DNA of 64,000 bases from Kibdelosporangium persicum (GTDB taxonomy: Bacteria; Actinomycetota; Actinomycetes; Mycobacteriales; Pseudonocardiaceae). Numbering within the stretch: the stretch's first letter is position 1; the number at the start of each line of letters is the position of its first letter. The stretch covers positions 62,001 to 126,000 of the forward strand of contig NZ_JAAATY010000022.1 of the NCBI RefSeq assembly GCF_013280595.1, given 5' to 3'. The notes below the pieces were generated by a model. It worked only from the letters and a program-made list of their open reading frames with translations, did no database searches and was not told the origin of the DNA. The position numbers and the translations under genes are program-made. Below are positions 16,525-25,419 of this stretch, in pieces.

Positions 16525-17259
16525 ATGTCACCGTACGAGGCACGTTGGGACGACGTGGGCGGCCGCAAGGTCCGGAGTTTGACCGCGAGCAATGGCGACG
16601 GCACGGCGCCGCCTGTGGTGCTGGTTCCCGGGCTCGGCGCACTGGGCTACCTCATCGACACGATGCTGGGATGTTCGGTCTCGGGCCCGGCGTTTCTCGT
16701 GGACGTGCCCGGGTTCGGGCATCGGCGGCCCCGGCCCTGTCCCCCTGAGCTGCCGGATATCGCGGCGTTGACCGTCGACTGGTTACGCGCGGTGGCCAGG
16801 CGTCCGGTGGTCCTTTTCGGACACTCGACGGGTGCTCAGGTGGCGCTGCACGTGGCCCGATCAGCGCCGGAGTCGGTACGTTCGGTGGTGCTGGCCGGGC
16901 CGACGTTCCCGCCCGCCTTGCGCGAGCCGAAAGCCCTTCTCAGGGCGTTCATGCGCAACTCCCGCTACGAGCCGCAAGGGTTGATCCCGATCACCTGGCC
17001 GTACTACCTCAGGGGCGGTCCCGTTGCCCTGACGAGGTTCGTCCGGTCCGCGCAACAGGACCGGCCCGAGGAGGTGATCAAGTCGATCGGCTGCCCGGTC
17101 ACGGTCATCCGCGGCCGGCACGACGCCTTCAGCCCGGCGGAGTGGTGCCGTGACCTGGCCGGCGAGCGGGTGATCACGGCTCCCGGCGCGCATACGTTCC
17201 CGTTCCGGCGAGGCGGTCTCACCGCTGCGCTTGTCGCCAGTTCACGCGACGGGACGTGA
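16525..17259 (+). CDS. Alpha/beta hydrolase
   Basis: This 244-residue hydrolase has the oxyanion-hole strand VVLVPGLGALGYL, the nucleophile elbow GHSTG (Ser near residue 100), an acid in RGRHDAF and the terminal histidine in PGAHTFPF, so the triad is complete. A small cap domain lies in residues ~125-190. Its 3' end overlaps the convergent SpoIIE gene by 41 bp, which is long for independent genes and may mean the last residues are not essential. Function beyond ester or amide hydrolysis is unknown. Confidence 0.82.
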   Translation: MSPYEARWDDVGGRKVRSLTASNGDGTAPPVVLVPGLGALGYLIDTMLGCSVSGPAFLVDVPGFGHRRPRPCPPELPDIAALTVDWLRAVARRPVVLFGHSTGAQVALHVARSAPESVRSVVLAGPTFPPALREPKALLRAFMRNSRYEPQGLIPITWPYYLRGGPVALTRFVRSAQQDRPEEVIKSIGCPVTVIRGRHDAFSPAEWCRDLAGERVITAPGAHTFPFRRGGLTAALVASSRDGT

Positions 17260-18451
17260 CCATACGGCGTTCGCGGTGACTGCGCCATTCCACCAACAGC
17301 ACTGTCGCGTCGTCCTGCAACTCGCCGTGCTGGTATTCGAGGATCTCGTGCATCAGGCGGCGCAGGGTCTCCGGCGCGGACAGCCCGTCGGCCTCCCGCC
17401 GGACCACGAAGTCGGCGAAGCGTTGCAGGCCGAACAGCGTGCCTGACGGGGCGCGGGCCTCCACGATCCCGTCGGTGTAGAACAGCAGGCGGTCGCCCGG
17501 TTCCAGGTGCTGCCCGCATTCCACGGGCTCCTGCGGCAACCGGAACCCCATCGGCGGGCTCGTCCGGCAGGACAACTCCTTCAGCCAGCGGCCCTGCCGG
17601 ATCAGCAACGGCGGTGGGTGGCCGCGGTTGACCCAGCTGAACATCCCGGTCCGGTGGTCCAGGTGGGCCAGGATGCCGGTGGCGAACCTGCGCCTGCCGA
17701 ACTGCTCGGCGATCGCCTCGTCGATGGCCACACTCGTCTCCGTCAGGCTCTTGTTCCGCCGCCGGGAATTCCGGCACGTACCGACCGCGAGCGCGACGGT
17801 CAGGCCCGCCGCCCGGTCATGGCCCATGGCGTCGAAGATCGACAGGTGCACGGCGTCACCGGTCATCGCGTAGTCCAGCGCGTCGCCGCCGATCTCGTAG
17901 GCGGGTTCGAGCTTGCCCGTGACCACGACGTCCTCGGTGGCGAACGCCAGCGGCGGGATCAGCGGCCACACCAGGTCGGCGGACACCGACATGGGCCGGC
18001 TCCGCACGAGTTCGGCGTAGGAGTCGCTGTGCGGCTTCTTGCTGACCAGGATCAAGGCGACCGCTGACGCGAGCGCACGCAGTCGTTCCACTGTGGACTT
18101 GTCGTGCACGGGCGCGACCACGCCGAGCACGCCGACCCGTTCGGTCCCGTCCAGCAGCGGAAGCCAGAAGTGGTGGCCGGCGGTCCCCCGGTCGGACGCG
18201 ATCAGTTCGACGTGCCGGTAACACCGGCCCGCCATGCCCGCGTCCACCGGCGACACCTCGGTACGACCCATGGATGGGTCCAGCATGATCAGGTTCTCCT
18301 GGCGCAGGTCGGGGACCAGGATCGTCACGCCGGAGAACCCGGCCGCCGCGCAATGCCTGGTGACCAGCGCGGGCAGCGCTTCCATGGACGCCAGGTGGCT
18401 CGCTTCGAGCAAGCCCGCCAGCATCCGGAAGCCACCGCCGTCGACCGTCAC
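17219..18451 (-). CDS. GAF-SpoIIE (PP2C-type) serine phosphatase
   Basis: The 410-residue protein starts at GTG 18451, overlapping the DUF2243 stop (GTGA). Residues ~10-165 look like a GAF sensor (HCAAAGFSGVTILVP, HHFWLPLLDGTERVGVLGVV). Residues ~190-400 are the SpoIIE phosphatase: AYEIGGDALDYA, HLSIFDAMGHDRAAG (metal-binding Asp), SWVNRGHPPPLL, LLFYTDGIVEAR and LQDDATVLLVEW (last Asp pair). Such proteins dephosphorylate anti-sigma-factor antagonists to control stress or developmental sigma factors. No partner anti-sigma gene is adjacent. It is expressed with the DUF2243 gene. Confidence 0.88.
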   Translation of the reverse strand: MTVDGGGFRMLAGLLEASHLASMEALPALVTRHCAAAGFSGVTILVPDLRQENLIMLDPSMGRTEVSPVDAGMAGRCYRHVELIASDRGTAGHHFWLPLLDGTERVGVLGVVAPVHDKSTVERLRALASAVALILVSKKPHSDSYAELVRSRPMSVSADLVWPLIPPLAFATEDVVVTGKLEPAYEIGGDALDYAMTGDAVHLSIFDAMGHDRAAGLTVALAVGTCRNSRRRNKSLTETSVAIDEAIAEQFGRRRFATGILAHLDHRTGMFSWVNRGHPPPLLIRQGRWLKELSCRTSPPMGFRLPQEPVECGQHLEPGDRLLFYTDGIVEARAPSGTLFGLQRFADFVVRREADGLSAPETLRRLMHEILEYQHGELQDDATVLLVEWRSHRERRMVTSRRVNWRQAQR

Positions 18452-18891
18452 CCCGGCTCCCTCACCCGCCCCCGGCCGAGCAGAGTGCCGATCGCGACGA
18501 GCGCGGCCCCGAAGGCCAGGAAAGCCAGGTCGTACGCGAGTTGCCCCGCACCGGAACGGACATGGTGGACACCGAGCACGAGGTGGTCGATGACGCCTTC
18601 GACCAGGTTGAACCAGCCCCAGCCGGCGAGTATCCAGCCGAACGCACGCCTGCCACGGTCCGGCGGGGCCTGCGGCGCCGCCCGGACCAGCAGCGCGACA
18701 CCTGCCATCACCAGAATCAGGCACAGCAGGTGGAACAGGCCGTCGGCGAGCATGTTGGCCTGCATGTCCCGCGGGTACCAGCCGGACAGCATGTGGTGCC
18801 ACTCCAGCAGCTGGTGCAGCACGATCCCGTCGATGAACCCGCCGATCCCCAGGCCGAGCAGCAGGCAGGCGGACGGGAAGAGGGTGCGCAT
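18448..18891 (-). CDS. DUF2243 membrane protein
   Basis: The 147-residue protein has four hydrophobic helices (FPSACLLLGLGIGGF, LFHLLCLILVMAGVALL, AFGWILAGWGWFNLVEG, LAFLAFGAALVAIGTLL) and the family landmark HQLLEWHHM after TM1. Histidines in this loop and in VIDHLVLGVHHV could bind a metal or haem, but no function is known for the family. It lies between the SARP gene (33-bp gap) and the SpoIIE phosphatase (4-nt overlap), so the three are likely one transcript. Confidence 0.8.
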   Translation of the reverse strand: MRTLFPSACLLLGLGIGGFIDGIVLHQLLEWHHMLSGWYPRDMQANMLADGLFHLLCLILVMAGVALLVRAAPQAPPDRGRRAFGWILAGWGWFNLVEGVIDHLVLGVHHVRSGAGQLAYDLAFLAFGAALVAIGTLLGRGRVREPG

Positions 18892-18923
18892 GTCTTCGGC
18901 TACCCGGCGCGGCGCCCGGAAAA

Positions 18924-19634
18924 CTAGACGTGCCTGAGCAGCGGCCTGACCAGGTCGTGGATCTGTGGCGACGGGCTGAGCCCGAGTTCGTCGCGCAAGC
19001 GGGTGCGGTAGGTCGCGTACTGGCGCACCGCGGCGGCCGGATTGCCGTCGGCGATGTGCAGCTCGACCAAGGTCCGGTGCGCGCTTTCCCGCAACGGATC
19101 CGTCCGCACCACCGCCATGGCCGCCGCATACGCCTGGTACCGGTCGCCGGACGACCACAGCCGGTGGCTCAGCGCCTCCAACGCACGCAACCGCGCCTGC
19201 CGCCACCAGTCCTGCTCCGCCTGCACCCAGTCGTGGTCCCAGCCCGGCAACAGATCGGCTTTCAGCAGCGTGACGGCGCCTTCTTCCGAGGGGGACTCGC
19301 GCGCCGCGACCACGGCCGCGAGCCGGCGAGCCCGGTGGAAGTCGACCTCGACACCGGAGCCGAGTTCGAGCATGTTCTCGTTGGACAGCACCAGCGGTTG
19401 GGACGGTTTGACCAACCGCCACAGCATCGACCGCAGGCACGCCGCGGCACGCCTCGCGGTGGCGTCCGGCCACAACAAGGCGGCCGCGGCCGTGCGTTCG
19501 ATGGGAGTTTCCTGCAGCGCGAGCAAGGCCAGGAGTCTGCGGACGCCAGGCACCACGTGCACGGGCCGGCTGTCGCAGTCGAGGCGGAAACCGCCGAGCA
19601 GGCGGATCCGGGGCGGTGGCGAGGTGTCTGTCAT
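18924..19634 (-). CDS. SARP-like regulator with BTAD domain
   Basis: The 236-residue protein has an N-terminal OmpR-like winged helix (RIRLLGGFRLDCDSRPVHV, then LLALLALQETPIERTAAAALLWP) and a bacterial transcriptional activation domain from ~95 to the end (AEQDWWRQARLRALEALSHRL, PLRESAHRTLVELHIADGNP, RLRDELGLSPSPQIHDL). It lacks NB-ARC and TPR parts, as small SARPs do. SARPs activate secondary metabolism or development, but none of the adjacent genes is biosynthetic. It may control the downstream DUF2243 and SpoIIE genes. Confidence 0.82.
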   Translation of the reverse strand: MTDTSPPPRIRLLGGFRLDCDSRPVHVVPGVRRLLALLALQETPIERTAAAALLWPDATARRAAACLRSMLWRLVKPSQPLVLSNENMLELGSGVEVDFHRARRLAAVVAARESPSEEGAVTLLKADLLPGWDHDWVQAEQDWWRQARLRALEALSHRLWSSGDRYQAYAAAMAVVRTDPLRESAHRTLVELHIADGNPAAAVRQYATYRTRLRDELGLSPSPQIHDLVRPLLRHV

Positions 19635-19835
19635 CGGGGTCGCCCATCGGTTCAAGTTGGCTGTCAGACCCGTCGGATGCCCACGAAACGTGCTGTAACA
19701 CGGGAATCGGCGGAAATTTTCGGCCTGCTGAGCTGCGGCGGTGACGCGCCCGTCGCGCGGCGGTGGCACGGGCGAGGCGCCGCGATCACACGCCGTTCCT
19801 AACGTCTGCGACCGTCGAATCCAAAGGGAGGCAAC

Positions 19836-20699
19836 ATGTTCCTGCACACCAGCAGGTTGCAGTTCGAGGCCAGGCCCGCGCGCCCGGACGCGCTCTACGC
19901 CCGCAAGCTCCAGGAACTCATCGGCGGTGCGTACGGCGAGATGACCGTGACCATGCAGTACCTGTTCCAGGGCTGGAACTGCCGGATCGAGGGCAAGTAC
20001 AAGGACCTGATCATGGACGTGGCGACCGAGGAGATCGGCCACGTCGAGATGCTCGCCACCATGGTCGCCCGGCTGCTGGAGGGCGCGCCCGCCGAGACGA
20101 CCGCGGCGATGGTGGACAACGACCCGGTGGTGGCCGCGGTGATCGGCGGGATGGACCCGCAGCAGGCGATCGTCAGCGGCGGCGGGCCGACGTTGTCCGA
20201 CAGCAACGGGGTGCCGTGGAACGGCCGGTTCATCGTGGCCAGCGGCAACCTGATGGCCGACTTCCGGGCGAACGTGGCGGCCGAGGCGCAGGGCAGGCTG
20301 CAGACCGCACGGCTGTACAACATGACCGACGACCCGGGCGTGCGCGACATGCTCAAGTTCAACCTCGCCAGGGACACCGCGCACCAGAACATGTGGCTCG
20401 CGGCGATCGAGGAGCTCCAGGAGGACGGGCTGGAAGGCCCGGTCAGCCCGAGCACGCTGTTCGACGAGGAGCACCAGGAGCACGCGGGCACGATCTGGCA
20501 CAACTCCGACGGCACGCACGGCCCCGAGGGCCGGTGGGCCAGCGGACCGGCCCCGGACGGCATGCACGAGTTCTCGTACAAGATGGACGCGGAACCGCTG
20601 GGCGGCAAGGCATCGGCTCCCAAGCCGGACCCGTTGCTGTACGCGACCAGCCCGGAGAACCTCGGCCTGATCGAGAAGGCGATCAAGAAGCTCACCTGA
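19836..20699 (+). CDS. Manganese catalase
   Basis: The 287-residue protein matches non-haem dimanganese catalases. The ligand set is visible: a Glu in GAYGEMTVTMQYLFQGW, Glu and His in ATEEIGHVEML, Glu in VAAEAQGRLQ and His in RDTAHQNMW. It breaks down hydrogen peroxide in the cytoplasm. AAGGGAGG lies 5 nt before ATG 19836. The 201 bp upstream, shared with the divergent SARP gene, show no obvious operator. The neighbouring NRAMP transporter can supply manganese, a functional pairing inferred from context. Confidence 0.93.
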   Translation: MFLHTSRLQFEARPARPDALYARKLQELIGGAYGEMTVTMQYLFQGWNCRIEGKYKDLIMDVATEEIGHVEMLATMVARLLEGAPAETTAAMVDNDPVVAAVIGGMDPQQAIVSGGGPTLSDSNGVPWNGRFIVASGNLMADFRANVAAEAQGRLQTARLYNMTDDPGVRDMLKFNLARDTAHQNMWLAAIEELQEDGLEGPVSPSTLFDEEHQEHAGTIWHNSDGTHGPEGRWASGPAPDGMHEFSYKMDAEPLGGKASAPKPDPLLYATSPENLGLIEKAIKKLT

Positions 20700-20751
20700 G
20701 GTGTCCGCAGTGACGCGGCCGCCGTGAACCGGCCTTCACGCGGCTGTGTCC

Positions 20752-20780
20752 CGCCGGCCGCCGGTCTCCGGCGGCCGGCG
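20752..20780 (+). terminator. Strong hairpin between Mn catalase and NRAMP genes
   Basis: A perfect 13-bp GC stem with a 3-nt TCT loop (arm CGCCGGCCGCCGG) lies 53 bp after the catalase stop and 26 bp before the NRAMP start. It has no T-tract. It may end or attenuate catalase transcription, or set different amounts of the two proteins from one mRNA. Confidence 0.6.
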
Positions 20781-20805
20781 CCTTCGTGTCGAGGAGAACG
20801 CTTGC

Positions 20806-22032
20806 ATGGTCGCCACTTCAGTGCGAACACCCGTCATGGCGAGGCTGCGCTCGGCGGCCGTGGTGATGGGTCCGGCGTTTGTCGTCGCGGTCGCCTACGT
20901 CGATCCCGGCAACTTCGCCACCAACATGGCCGGCGGCGCCGCACACGGTTACCTGCTGCTCTGGGTGATCGTCAGCGCGAGCCTGCTGGCCATGTTCATC
21001 CAGTACCAGTCAGCCAAACTCGGCGTCGTCACCGGGCGCAACCTGCCGCAGTTGTGCCGTGAGCACTATTCCCGGCCGGTGACGGGCATGTTGTGGGTGC
21101 AGGCCGAACTGGTCGCGATGGCCACCGATCTCGCCGAGTTCGTCGGCGCGGCGGTGGCGCTCAACCTGCTGTTCGGCATACCGCTGCTGCCCGCGGCGAT
21201 CATCACCGCGATCGTGTCGGCCGGTATCCTTGTGCTGCAACCGTTGCGGCGCAGGCGGTTCGAGTCGGTCATCGTCGGGCTGCTCGCGGTCGTGCTCGGC
21301 GGGTTCCTCTACCAGACCCTGCAACTCGGCCCGTTGACCGGCGCCGCGAGCGGCCTGCTGCCCGGCTTCGACGGCGCGGACAGCGTGCTGCTGGCCACCG
21401 GCATGCTCGGTGCCACCGTGATGCCGCACGTCATCTACCTGCACTCGGCGCTGACCCAGCAACACCACAACCCCCAACTGACCGACCGTGCGCTGCGGAC
21501 CAGCAAGGCGGACATCGCCGTGGCGCTCACCATCGCCGGTGCTGTCAACGTCAGCATGCTCGTCGTGGCAGCGGGTGCGTTCCACACCGGAACGTCCGCT
21601 CCGCCGGAATCGCTTGAGCAGATGCACAGCGGCCTCGGCGCTCTGCTCGGGCCGGGGGCCTCGCTGGCGTTCGCGTTGGCGTTGCTGGCCTCGGGGCTGG
21701 CGGCGTCCAGCGTCGGCACGTACTCCGGGCAAGTGGTGATGGAGGGGTTCCTGCGCCGCCGTATCCCGCTGGGCCTGCGCAGGCTCGCCACCATGGCGCC
21801 CGCGTTGGCCATTCTCGCCCTCGGCGCGGACCCCACGCAGGCGCTGGTGATCAGCCAGGTCGTGTTGTCCTTCGGCATCCCGTTCGCCCTCGTCCCGCTC
21901 GTGCTGCTCGGCAAACGCCGGGACGTGATGGGCGTACACGCGAACAAACCCCTGGTCACGGCGATCGGAGCTGCGGCGGCCGTGGTCGTGTCGGGGCTCA
22001 ACGTGTTCCTGCTCGTCCGCACCTTCCTCTGA
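20806..22032 (+). CDS. mntH: NRAMP-family manganese/divalent metal transporter
   Basis: This 408-residue integral membrane protein has about 11 helices and both metal-binding signatures: AYVDPGNFATN in TM1 (DPGN) and ATVMPHVIYLHSAL in TM6 (MPH). ATG 20806 follows AGGAG at an 8-nt spacing. NRAMP proteins take up Mn(II) with protons. Its position directly behind the dimanganese catalase strongly suggests manganese as substrate. No Mn riboswitch is seen upstream. Confidence 0.9.
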   Translation: MVATSVRTPVMARLRSAAVVMGPAFVVAVAYVDPGNFATNMAGGAAHGYLLLWVIVSASLLAMFIQYQSAKLGVVTGRNLPQLCREHYSRPVTGMLWVQAELVAMATDLAEFVGAAVALNLLFGIPLLPAAIITAIVSAGILVLQPLRRRRFESVIVGLLAVVLGGFLYQTLQLGPLTGAASGLLPGFDGADSVLLATGMLGATVMPHVIYLHSALTQQHHNPQLTDRALRTSKADIAVALTIAGAVNVSMLVVAAGAFHTGTSAPPESLEQMHSGLGALLGPGASLAFALALLASGLAASSVGTYSGQVVMEGFLRRRIPLGLRRLATMAPALAILALGADPTQALVISQVVLSFGIPFALVPLVLLGKRRDVMGVHANKPLVTAIGAAAAVVVSGLNVFLLVRTFL

Positions 22033-22085
22033 ACTGTCGTACCCCTCCGCTATCACTACATCGGGACGAGAGTGGAGGTCGTGGG

Positions 22086-23162
22086 ATGCCGTTCGCCGAC
22101 GAGATGCTCGGTGCCGACGTGGTCAAAGCGCTGGCCCAGTGCCTGGCGCGGGCCGGGCGCACACCGGGCAAGGTCAAGGGCGTCAAGCTGGCGGGGCTGA
22201 CCCTGCGCGAGCGCGTGGACCTGGTGCGGGACGCGCTGCTGGCGGACGCGGGCGGCTGGCCGGACCTGGAGGCGTTGGTCCGTCAGTGCCTGACCGACCC
22301 GGCGTTCACCGGGTGGATGCTGTGGCCGGTGACCGAGGCGGTGTCCGTCAGCGCGCTGGACCACGGCGGTGCCAAGGCGTTCACGTCCGCGCTCGGGTTA
22401 CAGGCCTCGCTCACCACCCGGCTGACCGCCGAGTTCGGGATTCGTGCGCTGCTGGACGCCGACCTGGATCGCGCGCTGCCGATCGTGCTCAAGTGGACGG
22501 GACACCCGAACGAGCACGTCCGGCGGCTGGCCTCCGAGGGCACGCGGCCGTTCCTGCCCTGGGCACGGCGCGTCAAGGCGATCGTCGGCCGTCCGTCGGC
22601 GGCGGTCCCGATCCTCGACGCCCTGTACCGGGACGAGTCCGCGTACGTCCGGCGCTCGGTGGCCAACCACCTCAACGACATCAGCAAGGCCGACCCGGAC
22701 CTGGCCGTCGAGGTCGCCGCACGCTGGTCGGCCGACGGCAGCCCGCAACTGATCAAGCACGGGCTACGTACCCTGATCAAGAAGGGGTATCCGCCCGCGC
22801 TGGAACTGCTGGGATTCACGCGGCCCGAAGGCATCACGCTGACCGGGCCGGCCTTACCCGTGGACGTCGTGCGGATCGGCGATCGGCTGGCGTTCTCGTT
22901 CACCGTGCACAACACCGGCTCGGCCCCGGCGAACCTGGTGATCGACTACGTCGTGCACCACCGCAAGGCCAACGGCACGCAGACGCCCAAGGTGTTCAAG
23001 CTCGTCACCCGGAAGCTCGCGGGTGGCGAACAGTTCACTGTGGACCGTGCCCACTCGTTCAAGCCGATCACCACGCGCGTCTACCACCCGGGCAGACACG
23101 GCCTGGAGATCCAGATCAACGGCGAGTCGTTCGGACGCAAGGAGTTCGACCTGGTCGACTGA
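22086..23162 (+). CDS. AlkC/AlkD-like DNA alkylation repair protein
   Basis: The 358-residue protein consists of helical HEAT-like repeats (residues ~1-250) of the alkylpurine glycosylase superfamily: FTGWMLWPVTEAVS, VLKWTGHPNEHVRRLASEGTRPFLPWA, YVRRSVANHLNDISKADPDL. The C-terminal ~100 residues form an all-beta, Ig-like domain (LAFSFTVHNTGSAPANLVIDY, FGRKEFDLVD), an arrangement described for AlkC. It should excise or recognise N3-methylated purines in DNA. It stands alone between the NRAMP gene and unassigned membrane proteins. Confidence 0.82.
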   Translation: MPFADEMLGADVVKALAQCLARAGRTPGKVKGVKLAGLTLRERVDLVRDALLADAGGWPDLEALVRQCLTDPAFTGWMLWPVTEAVSVSALDHGGAKAFTSALGLQASLTTRLTAEFGIRALLDADLDRALPIVLKWTGHPNEHVRRLASEGTRPFLPWARRVKAIVGRPSAAVPILDALYRDESAYVRRSVANHLNDISKADPDLAVEVAARWSADGSPQLIKHGLRTLIKKGYPPALELLGFTRPEGITLTGPALPVDVVRIGDRLAFSFTVHNTGSAPANLVIDYVVHHRKANGTQTPKVFKLVTRKLAGGEQFTVDRAHSFKPITTRVYHPGRHGLEIQINGESFGRKEFDLVD

Positions 23163-23270
23163 GGGGATTCGGAGCTGGTCGCGAACCTGCGCGAACGCGG
23201 GTGACCACCGGCAAGTGCGGCGGCGGACCTGTGGCATCGTGTCGGCACACCGGCGGGAGGAGAGAAACCT

Positions 23271-24857
23271 TTGCAGAGTTCTCGTCCGATGCGCTTCGAC
23301 GGAGCCGACCAGCTGACCGAGCTGATCGATGAGTTGTCTCGCGCTCCGCGGACCGGTGCACGCCCCCTCAGGTCGAGCGAGTCAGGCCGGTGGACATCGG
23401 GCGGCAAGCGGGACCCGTCACCGGGTCGTCAGGGTCTGCCCATAGTGTGTCTGGTGCGTTCGGTCCCGCACCAGGACGTGCTCGGGCACCTCAGTCGATT
23501 GCTGGCGACGGCGGAACCGGAGCCTGTCCGGCACGCCCACGTCGTCCTTGACATGGATCGAGACGACGGCGTTGACAATGGTGTTGAAGCCATCCGGGAC
23601 ATCCTGTGGCGTGCCAGCGACCAGCTCACGAGCAGCTCCTGGTTCCGCGGCCGGTTGCGGTTCAAGCTGTTCACGCTGGTCGCATGGTTGATGAGCCTGG
23701 CGATCCCCCACGACGATCTCATGCCGGACCGCGAGCTGTCGCGCCGGATTCAGGTGCACACTCTGCTGGAGCGGTTCGGTTCACCAGTCGACGACCTCCG
23801 TCACGGGCCCGCCAGGACGCCTTGGTGGATGCGTCCCCTGCTGGTCCTGACCTCGGTGTGGTTCTGGCTCGCGGCCACCGGGCGGGTGCCACTGTTGCCG
23901 AGCCGGTACCGCTGGTTCATGCGGCAGCCGTACCTGACACCGGCGATGTCCGGCAGTTTCCTGTCCTTTGCCCGGCGTCTGGCCTACGGGGTATTTCAGC
24001 AGGAATCACCGGACCAGCTTTCGCGGTTGCTGGTCAACGCCTTTCTGGAGGACCTGCGCAGGGCCTACCGGCGGCGGCCGTGGCACGTGTGGCGCACCCG
24101 GCGGCGGACCTATCCGGTGTTGCTGCTGGACAACATCACCGTCACCAACGGCGGCTACCAGCTCCTGCGGTTGATCAACGACGTCCGCAACGAGACAGGC
24201 CGGTCCGACCCGCTGCTGGTGATCAGCGCCAGCCGGAAGGTGCCGCCGGGCGCAGGCAACGACGGCGCCTGGACCGCCCGTGAGGCGGTCGATGGGTATC
24301 ACGCCTGGCGGACCAGGCTCCGCGACGCCCACCGACGGCGCGAGGAGAGCGAGTGGTACCTCCCGATCCGGATTCCGGACAGCGAGTCCGAGAACCCGTC
24401 CGAATGGTGGCCGGGATTCGAGCCCGGCAGACAGACGAGGACGCCATCGCGGCCCGCCACTGCACTGCGAACGCTGGCACGAACCGATCTGCTGATCGGA
24501 GTCTTCGCTGCCGCCCTCTACTGGACTATCGCCGGGAACGTCGCCTACACCGCGATCGCAGTCGTCGCCCTTGCCGCATCGGCAGCTCTTCTCTGGGGCC
24601 TGGACAGGTTTTCGGCCCGTCCTCGGTCGACCGGATTCTCACCCAGTCTGGCTATCCCGCAGAGCCGTGCACAACGCGGACGTGCGGCGACGCAGGACCT
24701 GGCCGTCGCGGACCGGGATGCGGCGCAGGCGGCTGACAACACCCTAAGAGGCCTGGAACGCCTGTTCGTCAGACTTGGCCCGCCGCCGGCCGAGTTGCTC
24801 ACCACCCCACCGGAACCGACCTACGACGATGACCCACGGGGATCCGCCCATGAGTGA
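23271..24857 (+). CDS. Unassigned membrane protein, possible degenerate ATPase
   Basis: I chose TTG 23271 because GGAGGAGAG lies in front of it; ATG 23289 is the alternative. The 528-residue product is not recognised with certainty. It has a hydrophobic segment near residue 135 (LFTLVAWLMSLAI), one near 188 and a pair near 405-445 (IGVFAAALYWTIAG, IAVVALAASAALLWGL). The region GLPIVCLVRSVPHQDVL occupies the place of a P-loop strand but lacks GxGK(S/T), while YPVLLLDN and PLLVISASRK look like Walker B and sensor strands. It may be a non-hydrolysing relative of an AAA/STAND-type protein. The next gene overlaps by 8 nt, so they act together. Confidence 0.55.
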   Translation: MQSSRPMRFDGADQLTELIDELSRAPRTGARPLRSSESGRWTSGGKRDPSPGRQGLPIVCLVRSVPHQDVLGHLSRLLATAEPEPVRHAHVVLDMDRDDGVDNGVEAIRDILWRASDQLTSSSWFRGRLRFKLFTLVAWLMSLAIPHDDLMPDRELSRRIQVHTLLERFGSPVDDLRHGPARTPWWMRPLLVLTSVWFWLAATGRVPLLPSRYRWFMRQPYLTPAMSGSFLSFARRLAYGVFQQESPDQLSRLLVNAFLEDLRRAYRRRPWHVWRTRRRTYPVLLLDNITVTNGGYQLLRLINDVRNETGRSDPLLVISASRKVPPGAGNDGAWTAREAVDGYHAWRTRLRDAHRRREESEWYLPIRIPDSESENPSEWWPGFEPGRQTRTPSRPATALRTLARTDLLIGVFAAALYWTIAGNVAYTAIAVVALAASAALLWGLDRFSARPRSTGFSPSLAIPQSRAQRGRAATQDLAVADRDAAQAADNTLRGLERLFVRLGPPPAELLTTPPEPTYDDDPRGSAHE

Positions 24858-25257
24858 CGAGCCGCAGCAGGCCAAGCCGTCATCGCATGCCTTGCAGATC
24901 GCCCAGATGTGGGCGAAGCTGCCACCCAAGCACCTCGAAGCGGCACTCAGGGCGCTGGAGCCGGAACTGCGGCGCGAACACGAGCATCGCCTCGCGCGGA
25001 TGGCCCATGTTCGCTACATGTGCGGCCTGGGGGCGGGATTTGTCATCGCCATCGGAATGCTGACATCCGCTGTGTTCGTCGGCATCAACGGGCAGCCGTG
25101 GCTGGCCGCGCTGTTCACCGGCCCGAGCATGCTCGCCCTCGCGAAACTGTTCGTGATCCGCCGTGCGGATGCCGCGGACGCACGGCAGATCACACGAGCC
25201 CAGCAGAACGCTCTGGCCGGAGCTCCGGTCGAGCCGACCCCGCGCACACCGTTGTAA
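24850..25257 (+). CDS. Small two-TM membrane protein (DUF2335-like)
   Basis: The 135-residue protein has a helical, charged N-terminus (HALQIAQMWAKLPPKHLEAAL, then an amphipathic helix of arginines and glutamates) and two membrane helices (GAGFVIAIGMLTSAVFVGI, AALFTGPSMLALAKLFVI). Order and length resemble DUF2335 proteins, whose function is unknown. ATG 24850 lies inside the end of the preceding membrane protein gene, which suggests translational coupling. Confidence 0.55.
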   Translation: MSDEPQQAKPSSHALQIAQMWAKLPPKHLEAALRALEPELRREHEHRLARMAHVRYMCGLGAGFVIAIGMLTSAVFVGINGQPWLAALFTGPSMLALAKLFVIRRADAADARQITRAQQNALAGAPVEPTPRTPL

Positions 25258-25419
25258 GCGACATCCTGGATGGACTCAGCGGACAGAGGGCGGTCGCCGA
25301 AGCCGGTGCGCGGTCAAGGTGTCGACGTCGGATTCCGCACCGGCCTGGTGGACCTGGGCGTGCCGAGGCGGCACCACGGCACGCGATGTCCTCGTATACC
25401 TGCACTTTCCTCGTGGGCC

